From Sphingomonas sp. CFBP 13720 (GTDB lineage Bacteria; Pseudomonadota; Alphaproteobacteria; Sphingomonadales; Sphingomonadaceae): 64,000 bases of DNA. Under the pieces are notes generated by a model, which ran no database searches, was not told the origin of the DNA, and saw nothing but the letters and a program-made list of their open reading frames with translations. Shown piece after piece: positions 44,868 to 53,880 of this stretch (its first letter is position 1; each line of letters begins with the position of its first letter). The stretch is from contig NZ_JACYVA010000004.1 of the NCBI RefSeq assembly GCF_014842075.1, positions 248,001 through 312,000 on the forward strand. Reading direction: 5' to 3'. The position numbers and the translations under genes are program-made.

Positions 44868-46517
44868 TCACGCCGGAGCCTGCCGTTGCTCCCCCGCCAT
44901 CCGCAACATGGTACGCGCCAGTTCTTCCTCGCCCAGCACGACCTGGTCGACCCCGTGGCCCTTCAGATACTCGACCTCGTCCGCCGAATGCGCGCGCGAC
45001 AGGATGTAGAGCGTCGGGTTCATTGCGCGCGCGTGGCGGACGATCGCGCCCGCTTCGAACCCGCCCGGGATCGCGACCAGCAGCTTGGTCGCCCGCGCCA
45101 CCCCCGCCTCGCGCAGCACATCGGGGTCCAGCGCATTGCCCAGCACCACGCTCCAACCATGACCGGTCGCGGCGCGCGCGGTGTCAGGCTGGTCCTCGAT
45201 CACGACGAACGCGCGACCGGCATCGCGGCACCCCTCCGCGATCAGCCGACCGACCCGGCCCGCCCCGATCAGCACGACGTGATCGACCCGTGCCTCCTCG
45301 CGCGCTTCCTCACGCGCGACCGCTGCCGGTGCGCGGTCCTTGCCCCGGCCCGCGACCGCCGAGAACAGGAACGGATTGACCATGATCGACAGGATCGCGC
45401 CGGCAAGGATCAGGTCGCGCGCCGCAGCGGGCAACACGCCCAAACCCGCGCCCAGCCCGGCGAGGATGAAGGAAAACTCCCCGATCTGCGCCAGACTGGC
45501 GGCGATGGTCAGCGCGGTGCGGTTGGGATGACCGAACGCGCGCACGATCACCCATGCCGCCACCGATTTACCGACGACGATCGTCGCGACCGTTGCCAAC
45601 AGGGGCAGGGGCTGTTCGACCACGACCATCGGATTGAACAACATGCCGACCGATACGAAGAACAGCACCGCGAACGCATCGCGCAACGGCAGGGTTTCCT
45701 GCGCGGCGCGGCGGCTCAGTTCGGTTTCGCCGAGGATCATGCCGGCGAAGAACGCGCCCAGCGCGAACGATACCCCGAACGCCAGCGCCGCACCGAACGC
45801 GACGCCCAGCGCAATGGCCAGCACCGCCAGCCGGAACAGTTCGCGCGATCCGGTATGCACGACCCAGTGGAGCGTCCACGGAATCACCCGCCGCCCGACG
45901 ACCAGCATCAGCGTGACGAAGCCCGTGACCCGCAGCAGCGTCGTCAGCACCGCGCCGATCACCGCGCCCGCGCCGACGGCTGCGTCGGGATCGGATGCGG
46001 TGACGATCACCGGCAACAGCACCAGCGACAGGACCATCACCAGATCCTCGACCACCAGCCACCCGATCGCGATCCGCCCGCGTTCGGTCTGGACGAGGTT
46101 GCGTCCCTCCAGCGCGCGCAGCAGCACGACGGTACTGGCGACCGACAGCGCCAGTCCGAAGAATATCCCCGCGATCGTCGGCCAGCCGAGCAGCCAGCTC
46201 AACCCCATGCCCATCGCCGTCGCCGCCGCGATCTGCACGATCGCACCGGGCACCGCGATCCGCCACACCGACAACAGGTCTTTCAGCGAGAAGTGCAGCC
46301 CGACCCCGAACATGAGCAGGATCACGCCGATTTCGGCCAGTTCGTTGGCGATGCCCGAATGCGCGACGAATCCCGGCGTGAATGGCCCGATCAACACGCC
46401 GCCCAACAGATATCCGGCGATCGGCGACACCCGAAGACGCTGCGCCAGCGCCCCCAGCAGAAACGCCACGACCAGTGCGGCGACGATCGTCCCTACCAAC
46501 GGGGTATAATGCGGCAT
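44868..46517 (-). CDS. Potassium/proton antiporter, YbaL/KefB-like with TrkA-N domain
   Basis: 549 residues. About 12 membrane helices of the CPA2 family (VGTIVAALVVAFLLGALAQR, GYLLGGVLIGPFTPGF, LLMFGVGLHFSLKDLL, LVVEDLVMVLSLVLLPV), followed from about 410 by a Rossmann TrkA-N domain (HVVLIGAGRVGRLIAEG, VVIEDQPDTARA) that binds NAD(H) in relatives. The start follows AAAGGAGACC. Such systems export K+ or Na+ under electrophile or pH stress. It is the third gene after slt and greB, 58 bases downstream. Confidence 0.9.
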   Translation of the reverse strand: MPHYTPLVGTIVAALVVAFLLGALAQRLRVSPIAGYLLGGVLIGPFTPGFVAHSGIANELAEIGVILLMFGVGLHFSLKDLLSVWRIAVPGAIVQIAAATAMGMGLSWLLGWPTIAGIFFGLALSVASTVVLLRALEGRNLVQTERGRIAIGWLVVEDLVMVLSLVLLPVIVTASDPDAAVGAGAVIGAVLTTLLRVTGFVTLMLVVGRRVIPWTLHWVVHTGSRELFRLAVLAIALGVAFGAALAFGVSFALGAFFAGMILGETELSRRAAQETLPLRDAFAVLFFVSVGMLFNPMVVVEQPLPLLATVATIVVGKSVAAWVIVRAFGHPNRTALTIAASLAQIGEFSFILAGLGAGLGVLPAAARDLILAGAILSIMVNPFLFSAVAGRGKDRAPAAVAREEAREEARVDHVVLIGAGRVGRLIAEGCRDAGRAFVVIEDQPDTARAATGHGWSVVLGNALDPDVLREAGVARATKLLVAIPGGFEAGAIVRHARAMNPTLYILSRAHSADEVEYLKGHGVDQVVLGEEELARTMLRMAGEQRQAPA

Positions 46518-46575
46518 CCGGTCTCCTTTTCGATGGGGTCGTCCAGAAAACGTTCGGAGAGCAATGGGTTGCCCG

Positions 46576-47058
46576 TCACGGGTAACTGATTGCGATAACT
46601 TCGTATTCCTTCGGTCCGGCGGGCAACTGCACCGTCCGCAGGTCGCCGATCGCCGCCCCGCGCAGCGCGCGCGCCATCGGCGAATTCCATCCGATCCGGC
46701 CCGCCCCGGCGTCGGTTTCGTCGTCGCCGACCAGTTCGACGGTGCGGTGACGGTCGTCTTCATCGGCGACGGTGACGATCGCGCCGAACCATGCCCGCCC
46801 GCGTTCGACCTGCGCCGCCGGATCGACGACGCGCGCCGCCTTCATCCGTTTGGCAAGGAACCCCAGCCGCCGGTCGATCTCGCGCAACCGCTTGCGACCA
46901 TAGATATAGTCGCCATTCTCCGACCGGTCGCCATTGCCCGCCGCCCACGCGATGACGTCGAGCAGCTTCGGACGTTCCTCGCGCAGCAACTGGTCATATT
47001 CGGCCTTCAACACGCCATAGCCCGCCGGGGTAATGTAATTGGGACGCGGCTCGTTCAT
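46576..47058 (-). CDS. greB: Transcript cleavage factor GreB
   Basis: 160 residues. N-terminal coiled-coil GVLKAEYDQLLREERPKLLD with acidic tip residues and GNGDRSENGDYIYGRKRLRE, then an FKBP-like C-terminal domain (IVTVADEDDRHRTVELVGDD, ISYP end). Rescues stalled RNA polymerase. GreB is preferred to GreA because of the short KNGDYIYGRK-type loop and C-terminus; the choice is not absolute. The start codon overlaps the stop of the slt gene (ATGA). Confidence 0.88.
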   Translation of the reverse strand: MNEPRPNYITPAGYGVLKAEYDQLLREERPKLLDVIAWAAGNGDRSENGDYIYGRKRLREIDRRLGFLAKRMKAARVVDPAAQVERGRAWFGAIVTVADEDDRHRTVELVGDDETDAGAGRIGWNSPMARALRGAAIGDLRTVQLPAGPKEYEVIAISYP

Positions 47059-49097
47059 CCCGGACGATTCTTCCCCAGATACCAGCTCAGATTGTTCGGC
47101 CCGCGCGATCGTGCCTTGTCGGCATGGATCAGGTCGTACACCACGGCATTTTCCAGCACGCGCTGCACATAGCCACGCGTTTCCGACAACGGAATCTTCT
47201 CGATCCATTCGATCACGTCGACACCGGGCAGGCGCGGATCGCCATTCGCGCGGATGAACTTGTTCACATTGCCCGGCCCGGCATTGTACGCCGCAATCGC
47301 CAGCGGATAGCTGCCCCCGTAATAATCGAGCATCCGTTGGATATAGGTCGATCCGAGCTGGAGGTTGTAGGTCGGATCGTTCAGCGACGCGGGGTCGTAG
47401 GACAGGCCGATCTTGCCCGCCGTCTCGCGCGCGGTGCCGGGCATCAGCTGCATCAGCCCGCGTGCGCCGGCCCGGCTGACGGCGGTACGATCGAACTGGC
47501 TTTCCTGTCGCGCAATGGCGTGGATCAGCGTGAATTGCGGCTGATGCGGTCCCGGCACGCTGACCGACGGATATCCCGCCAGCGTATAGTCGCTATGTCC
47601 GTTCAGCAACGCGCTGCGGCCGACCATCACCGCCAGATCGGGCCGGTTGATCGTCTTGGCCAATTCGACCGCCAGCGCATGGTCCGTATCACTGCGCGCA
47701 TCTTCCGCAATCTTGCGGACGAACAGCCCCTGGTCGGAATATTGCCCGGTCTGCCCCAGATAGCGTGTCGCCCGCGCGACCTCGCCGTTCATATAGGCGG
47801 CACGGACGTCCGGTGCGATCGTCGCCGTTCCGGCGACCGGTGCCCGCAGCGCGCGCCCGATCCGCTCGCTGGCCAACTGGCCATAGAACAGCTCGGACAG
47901 GTCGGCTGCCTGCGCATACCACCGATCGGCGGTCGCGCGGTCGCCGGCCGCCTCCGCGGCGCGACCCGCCCAGTAATAGCCCTTGCTGCGCACCGTCGGC
48001 GTACGCGATCCGCTGGCATAGCGCGCGAACATGCCCACCGCATCGGTCGGGCGGTTCAGGTTCTGCAGCGCCGTCGTCCCGGCCAGCCACGCGAGGCTGG
48101 TATAGTCGTCCCGCTCGCCATAGGCCCCATCGGCGATGACCGTACCGGCGGGGAAGGCGTCGTCGATCTGCGACGCGATCTGATAGGCAAGGGAATATTG
48201 CCCGTCGGCCTGCGCCGCGCGAGCATTGGTCAGCAGGACCTCCAGCCAGCGTTCGGCATTGCCGGGCGTGCCCGACAACCGGCGCGGCTGCGCCAGATAC
48301 GCACGCGCCGCCGCCGACTGGCCGGCGGTGCGCAACCATGCGGCGCGATCGGCGATGTACCCCGGATCGGCACGATCGACGCCCGGCTGTTCGCCGCGCA
48401 CCGTCGCGTCGGCCCCTCCGCCGCGATACGACAGGCGCGCATCGAAGGTCGGCCGGCGCGCGGGCGACACGAAGCCGAACTGGCGCTGCGCCGCCGTCAC
48501 CGCGCCCTGCCACAACAGCCGGTCCATCCGTACGTCGTGATCCTCGGGCCGTAGCGCGGCAGCGAAGCGCGAAAACAGCCGCGATTCGTCGGCGGTGCGC
48601 AGTGCTCCCTTGCGCCACGCGGCGCGCGCCGCCTCCTGCGCCTCGACCGGACGGCCGCTGGTCGCCAGCGCTTCGGCAAGGCGCAACTGACCGGACGAAG
48701 TGATCGGCGGGAACCGCGTGAAGTATCGCAGCGTCAGCGCCGCATCCTGTCCGCCATCGGCAAGGATCGTTTCCGCCGCCGCGCGTCGGCTGGTTTCCCC
48801 CGGAAAGCCCGGATGCGCCAGCAGGAACCGGGCATAGTCGCCGAACGGATAGCTGTCGGACTGTTGCAACCGCTTCCAGTCCGCCAGCACCGGCACGATC
48901 GGGTCATAGGCGACCGGAGTCGGCGGCGTTGGCGCACGATAGGGTGTCCCCGGCACCGGCTGGACGATCGGGGTGGCGGGAAGCGGGGCGGGCGCCGGGC
49001 GGGGGGACTGGCGCAACGCGCCCGTCGCCAAAGCGGCGCTCGCCACGCCGGCGAGCAGGAACGCGCTCTTGAACACGGTGGTCAGCATACTGGACAT
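47055..49097 (-). CDS. Soluble lytic murein transglycosylase (Slt70-like)
   Basis: 680 residues. Signal anchor MSSMLTTVFKSAFLLAGVAS, Pro-rich linker, a long alpha-superhelical domain (many Ala-rich helix pairs, from about 100 to 520) and a C-terminal lysozyme-like domain. Catalytic Glu in HAIARQESQFDRTAV, then GARGLMQLMPGTARETAG and AAYNAGPGNVNKFI. It cleaves peptidoglycan giving 1,6-anhydro ends. The ORF could start at 49127 but MSSM gives the better export signal. Leads the operon with greB and the antiporter. Confidence 0.94.
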   Translation of the reverse strand: MSSMLTTVFKSAFLLAGVASAALATGALRQSPRPAPAPLPATPIVQPVPGTPYRAPTPPTPVAYDPIVPVLADWKRLQQSDSYPFGDYARFLLAHPGFPGETSRRAAAETILADGGQDAALTLRYFTRFPPITSSGQLRLAEALATSGRPVEAQEAARAAWRKGALRTADESRLFSRFAAALRPEDHDVRMDRLLWQGAVTAAQRQFGFVSPARRPTFDARLSYRGGGADATVRGEQPGVDRADPGYIADRAAWLRTAGQSAAARAYLAQPRRLSGTPGNAERWLEVLLTNARAAQADGQYSLAYQIASQIDDAFPAGTVIADGAYGERDDYTSLAWLAGTTALQNLNRPTDAVGMFARYASGSRTPTVRSKGYYWAGRAAEAAGDRATADRWYAQAADLSELFYGQLASERIGRALRAPVAGTATIAPDVRAAYMNGEVARATRYLGQTGQYSDQGLFVRKIAEDARSDTDHALAVELAKTINRPDLAVMVGRSALLNGHSDYTLAGYPSVSVPGPHQPQFTLIHAIARQESQFDRTAVSRAGARGLMQLMPGTARETAGKIGLSYDPASLNDPTYNLQLGSTYIQRMLDYYGGSYPLAIAAYNAGPGNVNKFIRANGDPRLPGVDVIEWIEKIPLSETRGYVQRVLENAVVYDLIHADKARSRGPNNLSWYLGKNRPG

Positions 49098-49164
49098 GAT
49101 ATGGAACGCCGCCCTATCTGTCGCCACCCTTTCTTACCCCTGTCGCCCACGGAGCGCGTATCTC

Positions 49165-50049
49165 ATGTTCAGCGGATCGATTCCCGCGCTCGTCACCCCG
49201 TTCGCCGACGGCCGTTTCGACGAAGCCTCGTTCCGCGCGCTGGTGGACTGGCAGATCGAAAGCGGATCGTCGGCGCTGGTCCCGTGCGGCACGACCGGCG
49301 AAGCGGCGACGATGACGATCGAGGAACACGACCATGTCGTGCGCGTCTGCGTCGATCAGGCGGGCGGGCGCGTACCGGTGATTGCCGGGTGCGGGTCGAA
49401 CGACACCGCAGTGGCGCTGCATCATATCCATGCGGCGAAGGCTGCGGGCGCGACGGCGGCACTGCTGGTCCCGCCCTATTACAACCGCCCGAATCAGGAA
49501 GGCGTGTTCCGGCATTTCGAGGTGCTGGCGCGCGACGGCGGGCTGCCGATCATACTGTACAACGTCCCCGCACGCACCGTGACCGACATCGCGGTCGAAA
49601 CCGTCGAACGGATCGTCGCAGCGTTTCCGGGCGTCGTCGTCGGGATCAAGGACGCGACCGGACAGATGACCCGCGTCGCCGAACACCGCGCGCGGTGCGG
49701 CACCGGCTTTGCGCAACTGTCGGGCAACGACGACATGACGCTGGCATTCATGGCGATGGGCGGAGTCGGTGCGATTTCGGTCACGGCCAACGTCGCGCCC
49801 GCGATGTGCGCCGAATTTCAGGACGCGTGCGCTGCTGGCGATCATGCGCGCGCGCTGCTGTTGCAGGATCAGCTCTATCCGTTGCACGCCGCGCTGTTCA
49901 GCGACGCATCGCCCGGTCCGGTCAAATACGCGCTGGGGCGGGTGCGCCCGGGCTTTCCGACCACGCTGCGCCTGCCGATGACGCCGCCGTCCGCCGCATC
50001 GTGCGCGGTGGTCGACGCAGCACTCGCACATGCGGGGCTGATCGGGTAA
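49165..50049 (+). CDS. dapA: 4-hydroxy-tetrahydrodipicolinate synthase
   Basis: 294 residues, class I aldolase barrel. MFSGSIPALVTPFADGRFDE, GTTGEAATMTIEEH, the Tyr in PIILYNVPARTVTD, and the Schiff-base Lys162 in VVGIKDATGQMTRV are all present, as are the glycines of VGAISVTANVAP. First committed step of lysine and diaminopimelate synthesis from pyruvate and aspartate semialdehyde. The gene is divergent from slt (67 bases) and precedes a hybrid kinase; no other lysine genes nearby. Confidence 0.95.
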   Translation: MFSGSIPALVTPFADGRFDEASFRALVDWQIESGSSALVPCGTTGEAATMTIEEHDHVVRVCVDQAGGRVPVIAGCGSNDTAVALHHIHAAKAAGATAALLVPPYYNRPNQEGVFRHFEVLARDGGLPIILYNVPARTVTDIAVETVERIVAAFPGVVVGIKDATGQMTRVAEHRARCGTGFAQLSGNDDMTLAFMAMGGVGAISVTANVAPAMCAEFQDACAAGDHARALLLQDQLYPLHAALFSDASPGPVKYALGRVRPGFPTTLRLPMTPPSAASCAVVDAALAHAGLIG

Positions 50050-50061
50050 ACCCCCCGCGTT

Positions 50062-52674
50062 ATGCCGAACGGACCTATTTCGATTCAGACAGTTACCGGC
50101 GCGGAGATCGCGGAGCGCGATTGGTCGACGACCCCGTTGGGGCCGATCGCGACATGGCCGGTATCGCTGCGCACGACGCTGGCCACGATGCTGGCCTGTC
50201 CCACCCCGATGTTCCTGGCGTGGGGTCCGGAACTGCGCTGTTTCTACAACGACGCCTATCGCCCGATTCTGGGCCACCGGGTCGAACATGCGCTGGGCGA
50301 GCGGTTCGACGTGGTGTGGGCGCACATCTGGGACGAACTGCTGCCGCTGGTCGAACGGACGCTGGCGGGCGGCAACGTCGTCGCGACCGACATGCAGCTC
50401 GACCTGCGCCGCGGCGGCGTGCCCGAGGAAAGCTGGTGGAGCTTTTCCTACTCCCCCGCCTTCGACGATGACGGCAAGGTGGCGGGGCTGCTCAACGTCA
50501 CCGGAGAGACGACGGCGCGCGTCGTGGCGGAGCGCGAACGCGCGGCATCGGACGAACGGTTGCAACAGGCGCTCTCGGCCGGCAGGAATATCGGATCATG
50601 GGACTGGGACGTCGTCGCCGACACCGTCCGCGCCGATAACCGGTTCGCGCTGCTGTACGGCGTCGACCCGAACGTGGCGAGCGAAGGCGCGCCGATCGAC
50701 GTGTTCTTTCGGGGGGTCCATCCCGACGACCTGCGCGATGCGCAACGGTCGATCGAACGGGCGATGGACCCGAACGGGGACGGCACGTTCATCGCCGAAT
50801 ACCGGTTGCTGGGCGCGGACGGCACCTGTCGCTGGGTATCGGCGCAGGGGCGTTGCGTGTTCGACGACCGTGGACGCCCGGTGCGCTTTCCCGGCGTCAG
50901 CTACGATATCGACGACCGCAAGCAGGCCGAGCTGGCGGCGCTGGCGGCAAAGGCGGAACGCGACTTCGTCCTCGCGCTCAGCGCACGGCAGCGCGCGGCC
51001 ACCGATGCCGAGGCAATCCTGCGCTTCACCGCCCGTGCGGTCGGCGAACGGTTGGGCATCAATCGGACCTGCTTCGCGCGCGTGACGGGCCTGCGGATGC
51101 GCTATGTTCCAGGCTGGAACGACGGCACGCTGTCGGTGCTGACCGGCGAGGAGTCGCTGGAACGGTTCGGGCGGATCGGCGCGGGGCGGCTGCGCAGCGG
51201 ATATGCCGTCGTCGCACCCGATATCCGTGCCGGATCGACGTTCGACGATGCCGCCACCGCCAGCCACGGTGCGCTGTCGGGGATCGTCGTGCCGTTGCTA
51301 CGCGACGGTCGGCTCGAAGCGGTGCTGATCCTCGATCACGGCGAACGCCGGCAATGGACGCCCGGCGAAGTTGCGCTGGTCAACGAGATCGCGGAGATCA
51401 CGTGGGTCGCGGTGCAGCGCGCCGACGCTCTGGCCCAGCTGGAGGCGACCGTCGGGCGACAGGGTGCACAGCTTGAGCGCGTTGCCACCGAACTGCACGA
51501 CGTGGCGTCGGCACGCGCTGCGGCGGAAACGCAGGTGCGCCAGTTGCAGAAGATGGAGGCGGTCGGCCAGCTGACCGGCGGCATCGCGCATGATTTCAAC
51601 AATATGCTGGCGGTCGTGATCGGCGGTCTCGACATGATCGATCGCCGGCTGGCGCGCGGCGAGATCGACGTGGCGCGGTATCTGGAGGCCGCTCGCGAAG
51701 GTGCCTCGCGTGCCGCGTCGCTGACGCAGCGTCTTCTCGCCTTCTCGCGGCAGTCGCCGCTGTCGCCCGAACCGGTCGAAGGCAATCGTCTGATCGCCGA
51801 CCTGACCGACCTGCTGGCCCGCACGCTGGGCGAAGGCATCGCGGTCGAAACGGTGCTGGGTGCGGGACTGTGGCGCGCGGAGGCGGATCGCGGTCAATTG
51901 GAGAATGCGATCGTCAACCTAGCGGTCAACGCACGCGACGCGATGCCCGATGGCGGGCGGCTGACGATCGAAACCGGTAACGCGCATGTCGGCGACGATT
52001 ATGCGCGCGAGGCGGATATGGCGGCGGGGCAATATGTCCTGATCGCCGTCACCGATACCGGCACCGGCATGACCCCGGACGTGCTGGCCAAGGCGTTCGA
52101 TCCGTTCTTCACCACCAAGCCGGTCGGCAAGGGCACCGGGCTGGGCCTCAGTCAGGTGTTCGGCTTTGTCCGTCAGTCGCGCGGGCATGTCCGTATCTAT
52201 TCGGAACCCGACGTGGGGACGACGGTGCGACTGTATCTGCCGCGCTTCTACGGCGAAGCGCCGACGCCGCGCCAGCGTGCGGCCCTGCCGCCCGTCCGTG
52301 GCGGCGAACCGCACGAAATCATTCTCGTGGTCGAGGACGAGGCCCGGGTGCGCAACTTCTCGGTCGAGGTGCTGCGCGATCTTGGCTACACCGTGGTCCA
52401 CGCCGACAGCGGGCCTTCCGCACTGGAGATGCTCGACGCGGGACAGGCCGTGACGCTGTTGTTCACCGACGTGGTGATGCCCGGCATGACGGGCCGCGAA
52501 CTCGCGGATCGCGCCGCGACGATGCTGCCCCATCTGAAGATCCTGTACACGACCGGCTATACCCGCAACGCCGTGGTCCATAACGGCGTACTCGATCCGG
52601 GGACCAGGCTGTTGTCGAAACCGTTCGGCGTCGACGACCTTGCCCGCAAGGTTCGCGACGTGCTGGATCACTGA
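50062..52674 (+). CDS. Hybrid histidine kinase with PAS, GAF-like and receiver domains
   Basis: 870 residues. Two PAS regions (about 20-165, ERDWSTTPLGPIATWPVSL and FYNDAYRPILGHR; about 170-290), a GAF-like segment near 320-460 (AILRFTARAVGERLGINRTC), HisKA with His510 in TGGIAHDFNNMLAVVI, a HATPase ([40 protein letters not shown]) and a C-terminal receiver with Asp803 in LLFTDVVMPGMTG. No membrane segment, so a cytosolic sensor; signal unknown, light or redox possible for PAS. It is inserted between dapA and smpB, 12 bases behind dapA. Confidence 0.93.
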   Translation: MPNGPISIQTVTGAEIAERDWSTTPLGPIATWPVSLRTTLATMLACPTPMFLAWGPELRCFYNDAYRPILGHRVEHALGERFDVVWAHIWDELLPLVERTLAGGNVVATDMQLDLRRGGVPEESWWSFSYSPAFDDDGKVAGLLNVTGETTARVVAERERAASDERLQQALSAGRNIGSWDWDVVADTVRADNRFALLYGVDPNVASEGAPIDVFFRGVHPDDLRDAQRSIERAMDPNGDGTFIAEYRLLGADGTCRWVSAQGRCVFDDRGRPVRFPGVSYDIDDRKQAELAALAAKAERDFVLALSARQRAATDAEAILRFTARAVGERLGINRTCFARVTGLRMRYVPGWNDGTLSVLTGEESLERFGRIGAGRLRSGYAVVAPDIRAGSTFDDAATASHGALSGIVVPLLRDGRLEAVLILDHGERRQWTPGEVALVNEIAEITWVAVQRADALAQLEATVGRQGAQLERVATELHDVASARAAAETQVRQLQKMEAVGQLTGGIAHDFNNMLAVVIGGLDMIDRRLARGEIDVARYLEAAREGASRAASLTQRLLAFSRQSPLSPEPVEGNRLIADLTDLLARTLGEGIAVETVLGAGLWRAEADRGQLENAIVNLAVNARDAMPDGGRLTIETGNAHVGDDYAREADMAAGQYVLIAVTDTGTGMTPDVLAKAFDPFFTTKPVGKGTGLGLSQVFGFVRQSRGHVRIYSEPDVGTTVRLYLPRFYGEAPTPRQRAALPPVRGGEPHEIILVVEDEARVRNFSVEVLRDLGYTVVHADSGPSALEMLDAGQAVTLLFTDVVMPGMTGRELADRAATMLPHLKILYTTGYTRNAVVHNGVLDPGTRLLSKPFGVDDLARKVRDVLDH

Positions 52675-52777
52675 CGGCTCACGTAGCGCGGGGTGACGGC
52701 GATTGCGGGACGTCGCGTCGCGTGCGCTTGTCAGAGTACCGCTTTCGTTTCGCGGTGCGACCCCCTATGTCCCGCGC

Positions 52778-53260
52778 ATGAGCCGTCCGCGTCCCCCATT
52801 GTTCGACAAGAAAAAGATCGTCGCCGAAAACCGGCGCGCCCGGTTCGATTACGAGGTCGATACCGTGTTCGAAGCCGGGATCGCGCTGACCGGCAGCGAA
52901 GTGAAATCGCTGCGCGGGGGCGAGGGGTCGATCGTCGAGAGCTATGCCGAAGTGAAGGACTGGCAGGTCTGGCTGGTCAATTCTAACATCCCCGAATTCA
53001 GCCACGCCAATCGTTTCAATCACGAACCGAAGCGTCCCCGCAAGCTGCTGCTGCACGAACGTGAGATCAACAAGATGCATGGTGCGGTCGCGCGCGATGG
53101 CATGACGCTGATCGCGCTGTCGGTCTATTTCAACAGCAAGGGGCGGGCGAAGGTCGAACTGGCACTGGCGAAGGGCCGCAAGAACCACGACAAGCGCGAG
53201 CATATCAAAGAGCGCGAGTGGAAGCGTGAGGCGGGACGGATTCTGCGCGACCGTGGCTGA
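52778..53260 (+). CDS. smpB: SsrA-binding protein SmpB
   Basis: 160 residues, start [20 protein letters not shown]. Beta-barrel motifs [36 protein letters not shown] and [15 protein letters not shown], then the basic C-terminal tail [18 protein letters not shown] that follows the tmRNA into the ribosome. Required for trans-translation of stalled ribosomes. tmRNA itself is not in the window. Its 3' end overlaps the start of the next gene. Confidence 0.96.
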   Translation: MSRPRPPLFDKKKIVAENRRARFDYEVDTVFEAGIALTGSEVKSLRGGEGSIVESYAEVKDWQVWLVNSNIPEFSHANRFNHEPKRPRKLLLHEREINKMHGAVARDGMTLIALSVYFNSKGRAKVELALAKGRKNHDKREHIKEREWKREAGRILRDRG

Positions 53261-53822
53261 ACCCGCTGGCAACGACCGGCGGCTGGGTGCCCGCGCGCTG
53301 CGCTGGGTGCAAGCCAACCTGCCGACGCGCGAATCGATGGAGGCGAACCGCTTCCTTCGCCCCATCGCCCACCGCGTGCTGGCGCCCGAATTGTGGCGCT
53401 TCACCCGCCGGTCGGTGCCGCGCGGCGTCGCGCTCGGCATGTTCACCGGCATTCTGATTCCGCTTGGACAGATCCCGGCGTCGGCCGTTCTCGCGCTGCC
53501 GCTGCGGGCCAATGTGCCTGCCGCCGCGCTAACGACGTTCTTCACCAACCCGATCACGACCCCGCTGCTGTTCATCCTGTATTATCAGGTCGGTAGCTGG
53601 ATGCTGCGGCTGGACACGTCGGTGCCCGGCCGGCCGTTGGGTGATGCCGTAGCGGCGCAGCCGGACTGGTTGCACTGGCTGATCGCGGATGTCGGACCGG
53701 CGACCGCCGTCGGCATGGTCGCCTGCGCGGTCATTGGCGCCGTGCTCGGCTATGCGCTGTCGGCACTGGGTTGGCGGCTGTGGATCGCGGCGAAGTGGAA
53801 ACGGCGGCACGGTAGAGATTGA
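53253..53822 (+). CDS. DUF2062 integral membrane protein
   Basis: About 189 residues. The GTG at 53253 ([10 protein letters not shown]) overlaps the end of smpB and is chosen; a GTG at 53226 is an alternative. DUF2062 signs are [20 protein letters not shown] and [20 protein letters not shown] with conserved Asn-Pro, then hydrophobic helices near the C-terminus ([20 protein letters not shown]). Three or four membrane helices. Function of this family is not known. Translation likely coupled to smpB. Confidence 0.85.
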   Translation: MAEPAGNDRRLGARALRWVQANLPTRESMEANRFLRPIAHRVLAPELWRFTRRSVPRGVALGMFTGILIPLGQIPASAVLALPLRANVPAAALTTFFTNPITTPLLFILYYQVGSWMLRLDTSVPGRPLGDAVAAQPDWLHWLIADVGPATAVGMVACAVIGAVLGYALSALGWRLWIAAKWKRRHGRD

Positions 53823-53880
53823 CTATCGATATGCCATCGGTGCAGCATCGTCGTATCTCCTGATACGAAGAGGCTTTCCG

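Noticed and set aside
44886-46589. 567-residue plus-strand ORF opposite the antiporter
   Set aside because: Its Arg/His/Asp-rich pattern is the mirror of membrane-helix codons in the real gene.
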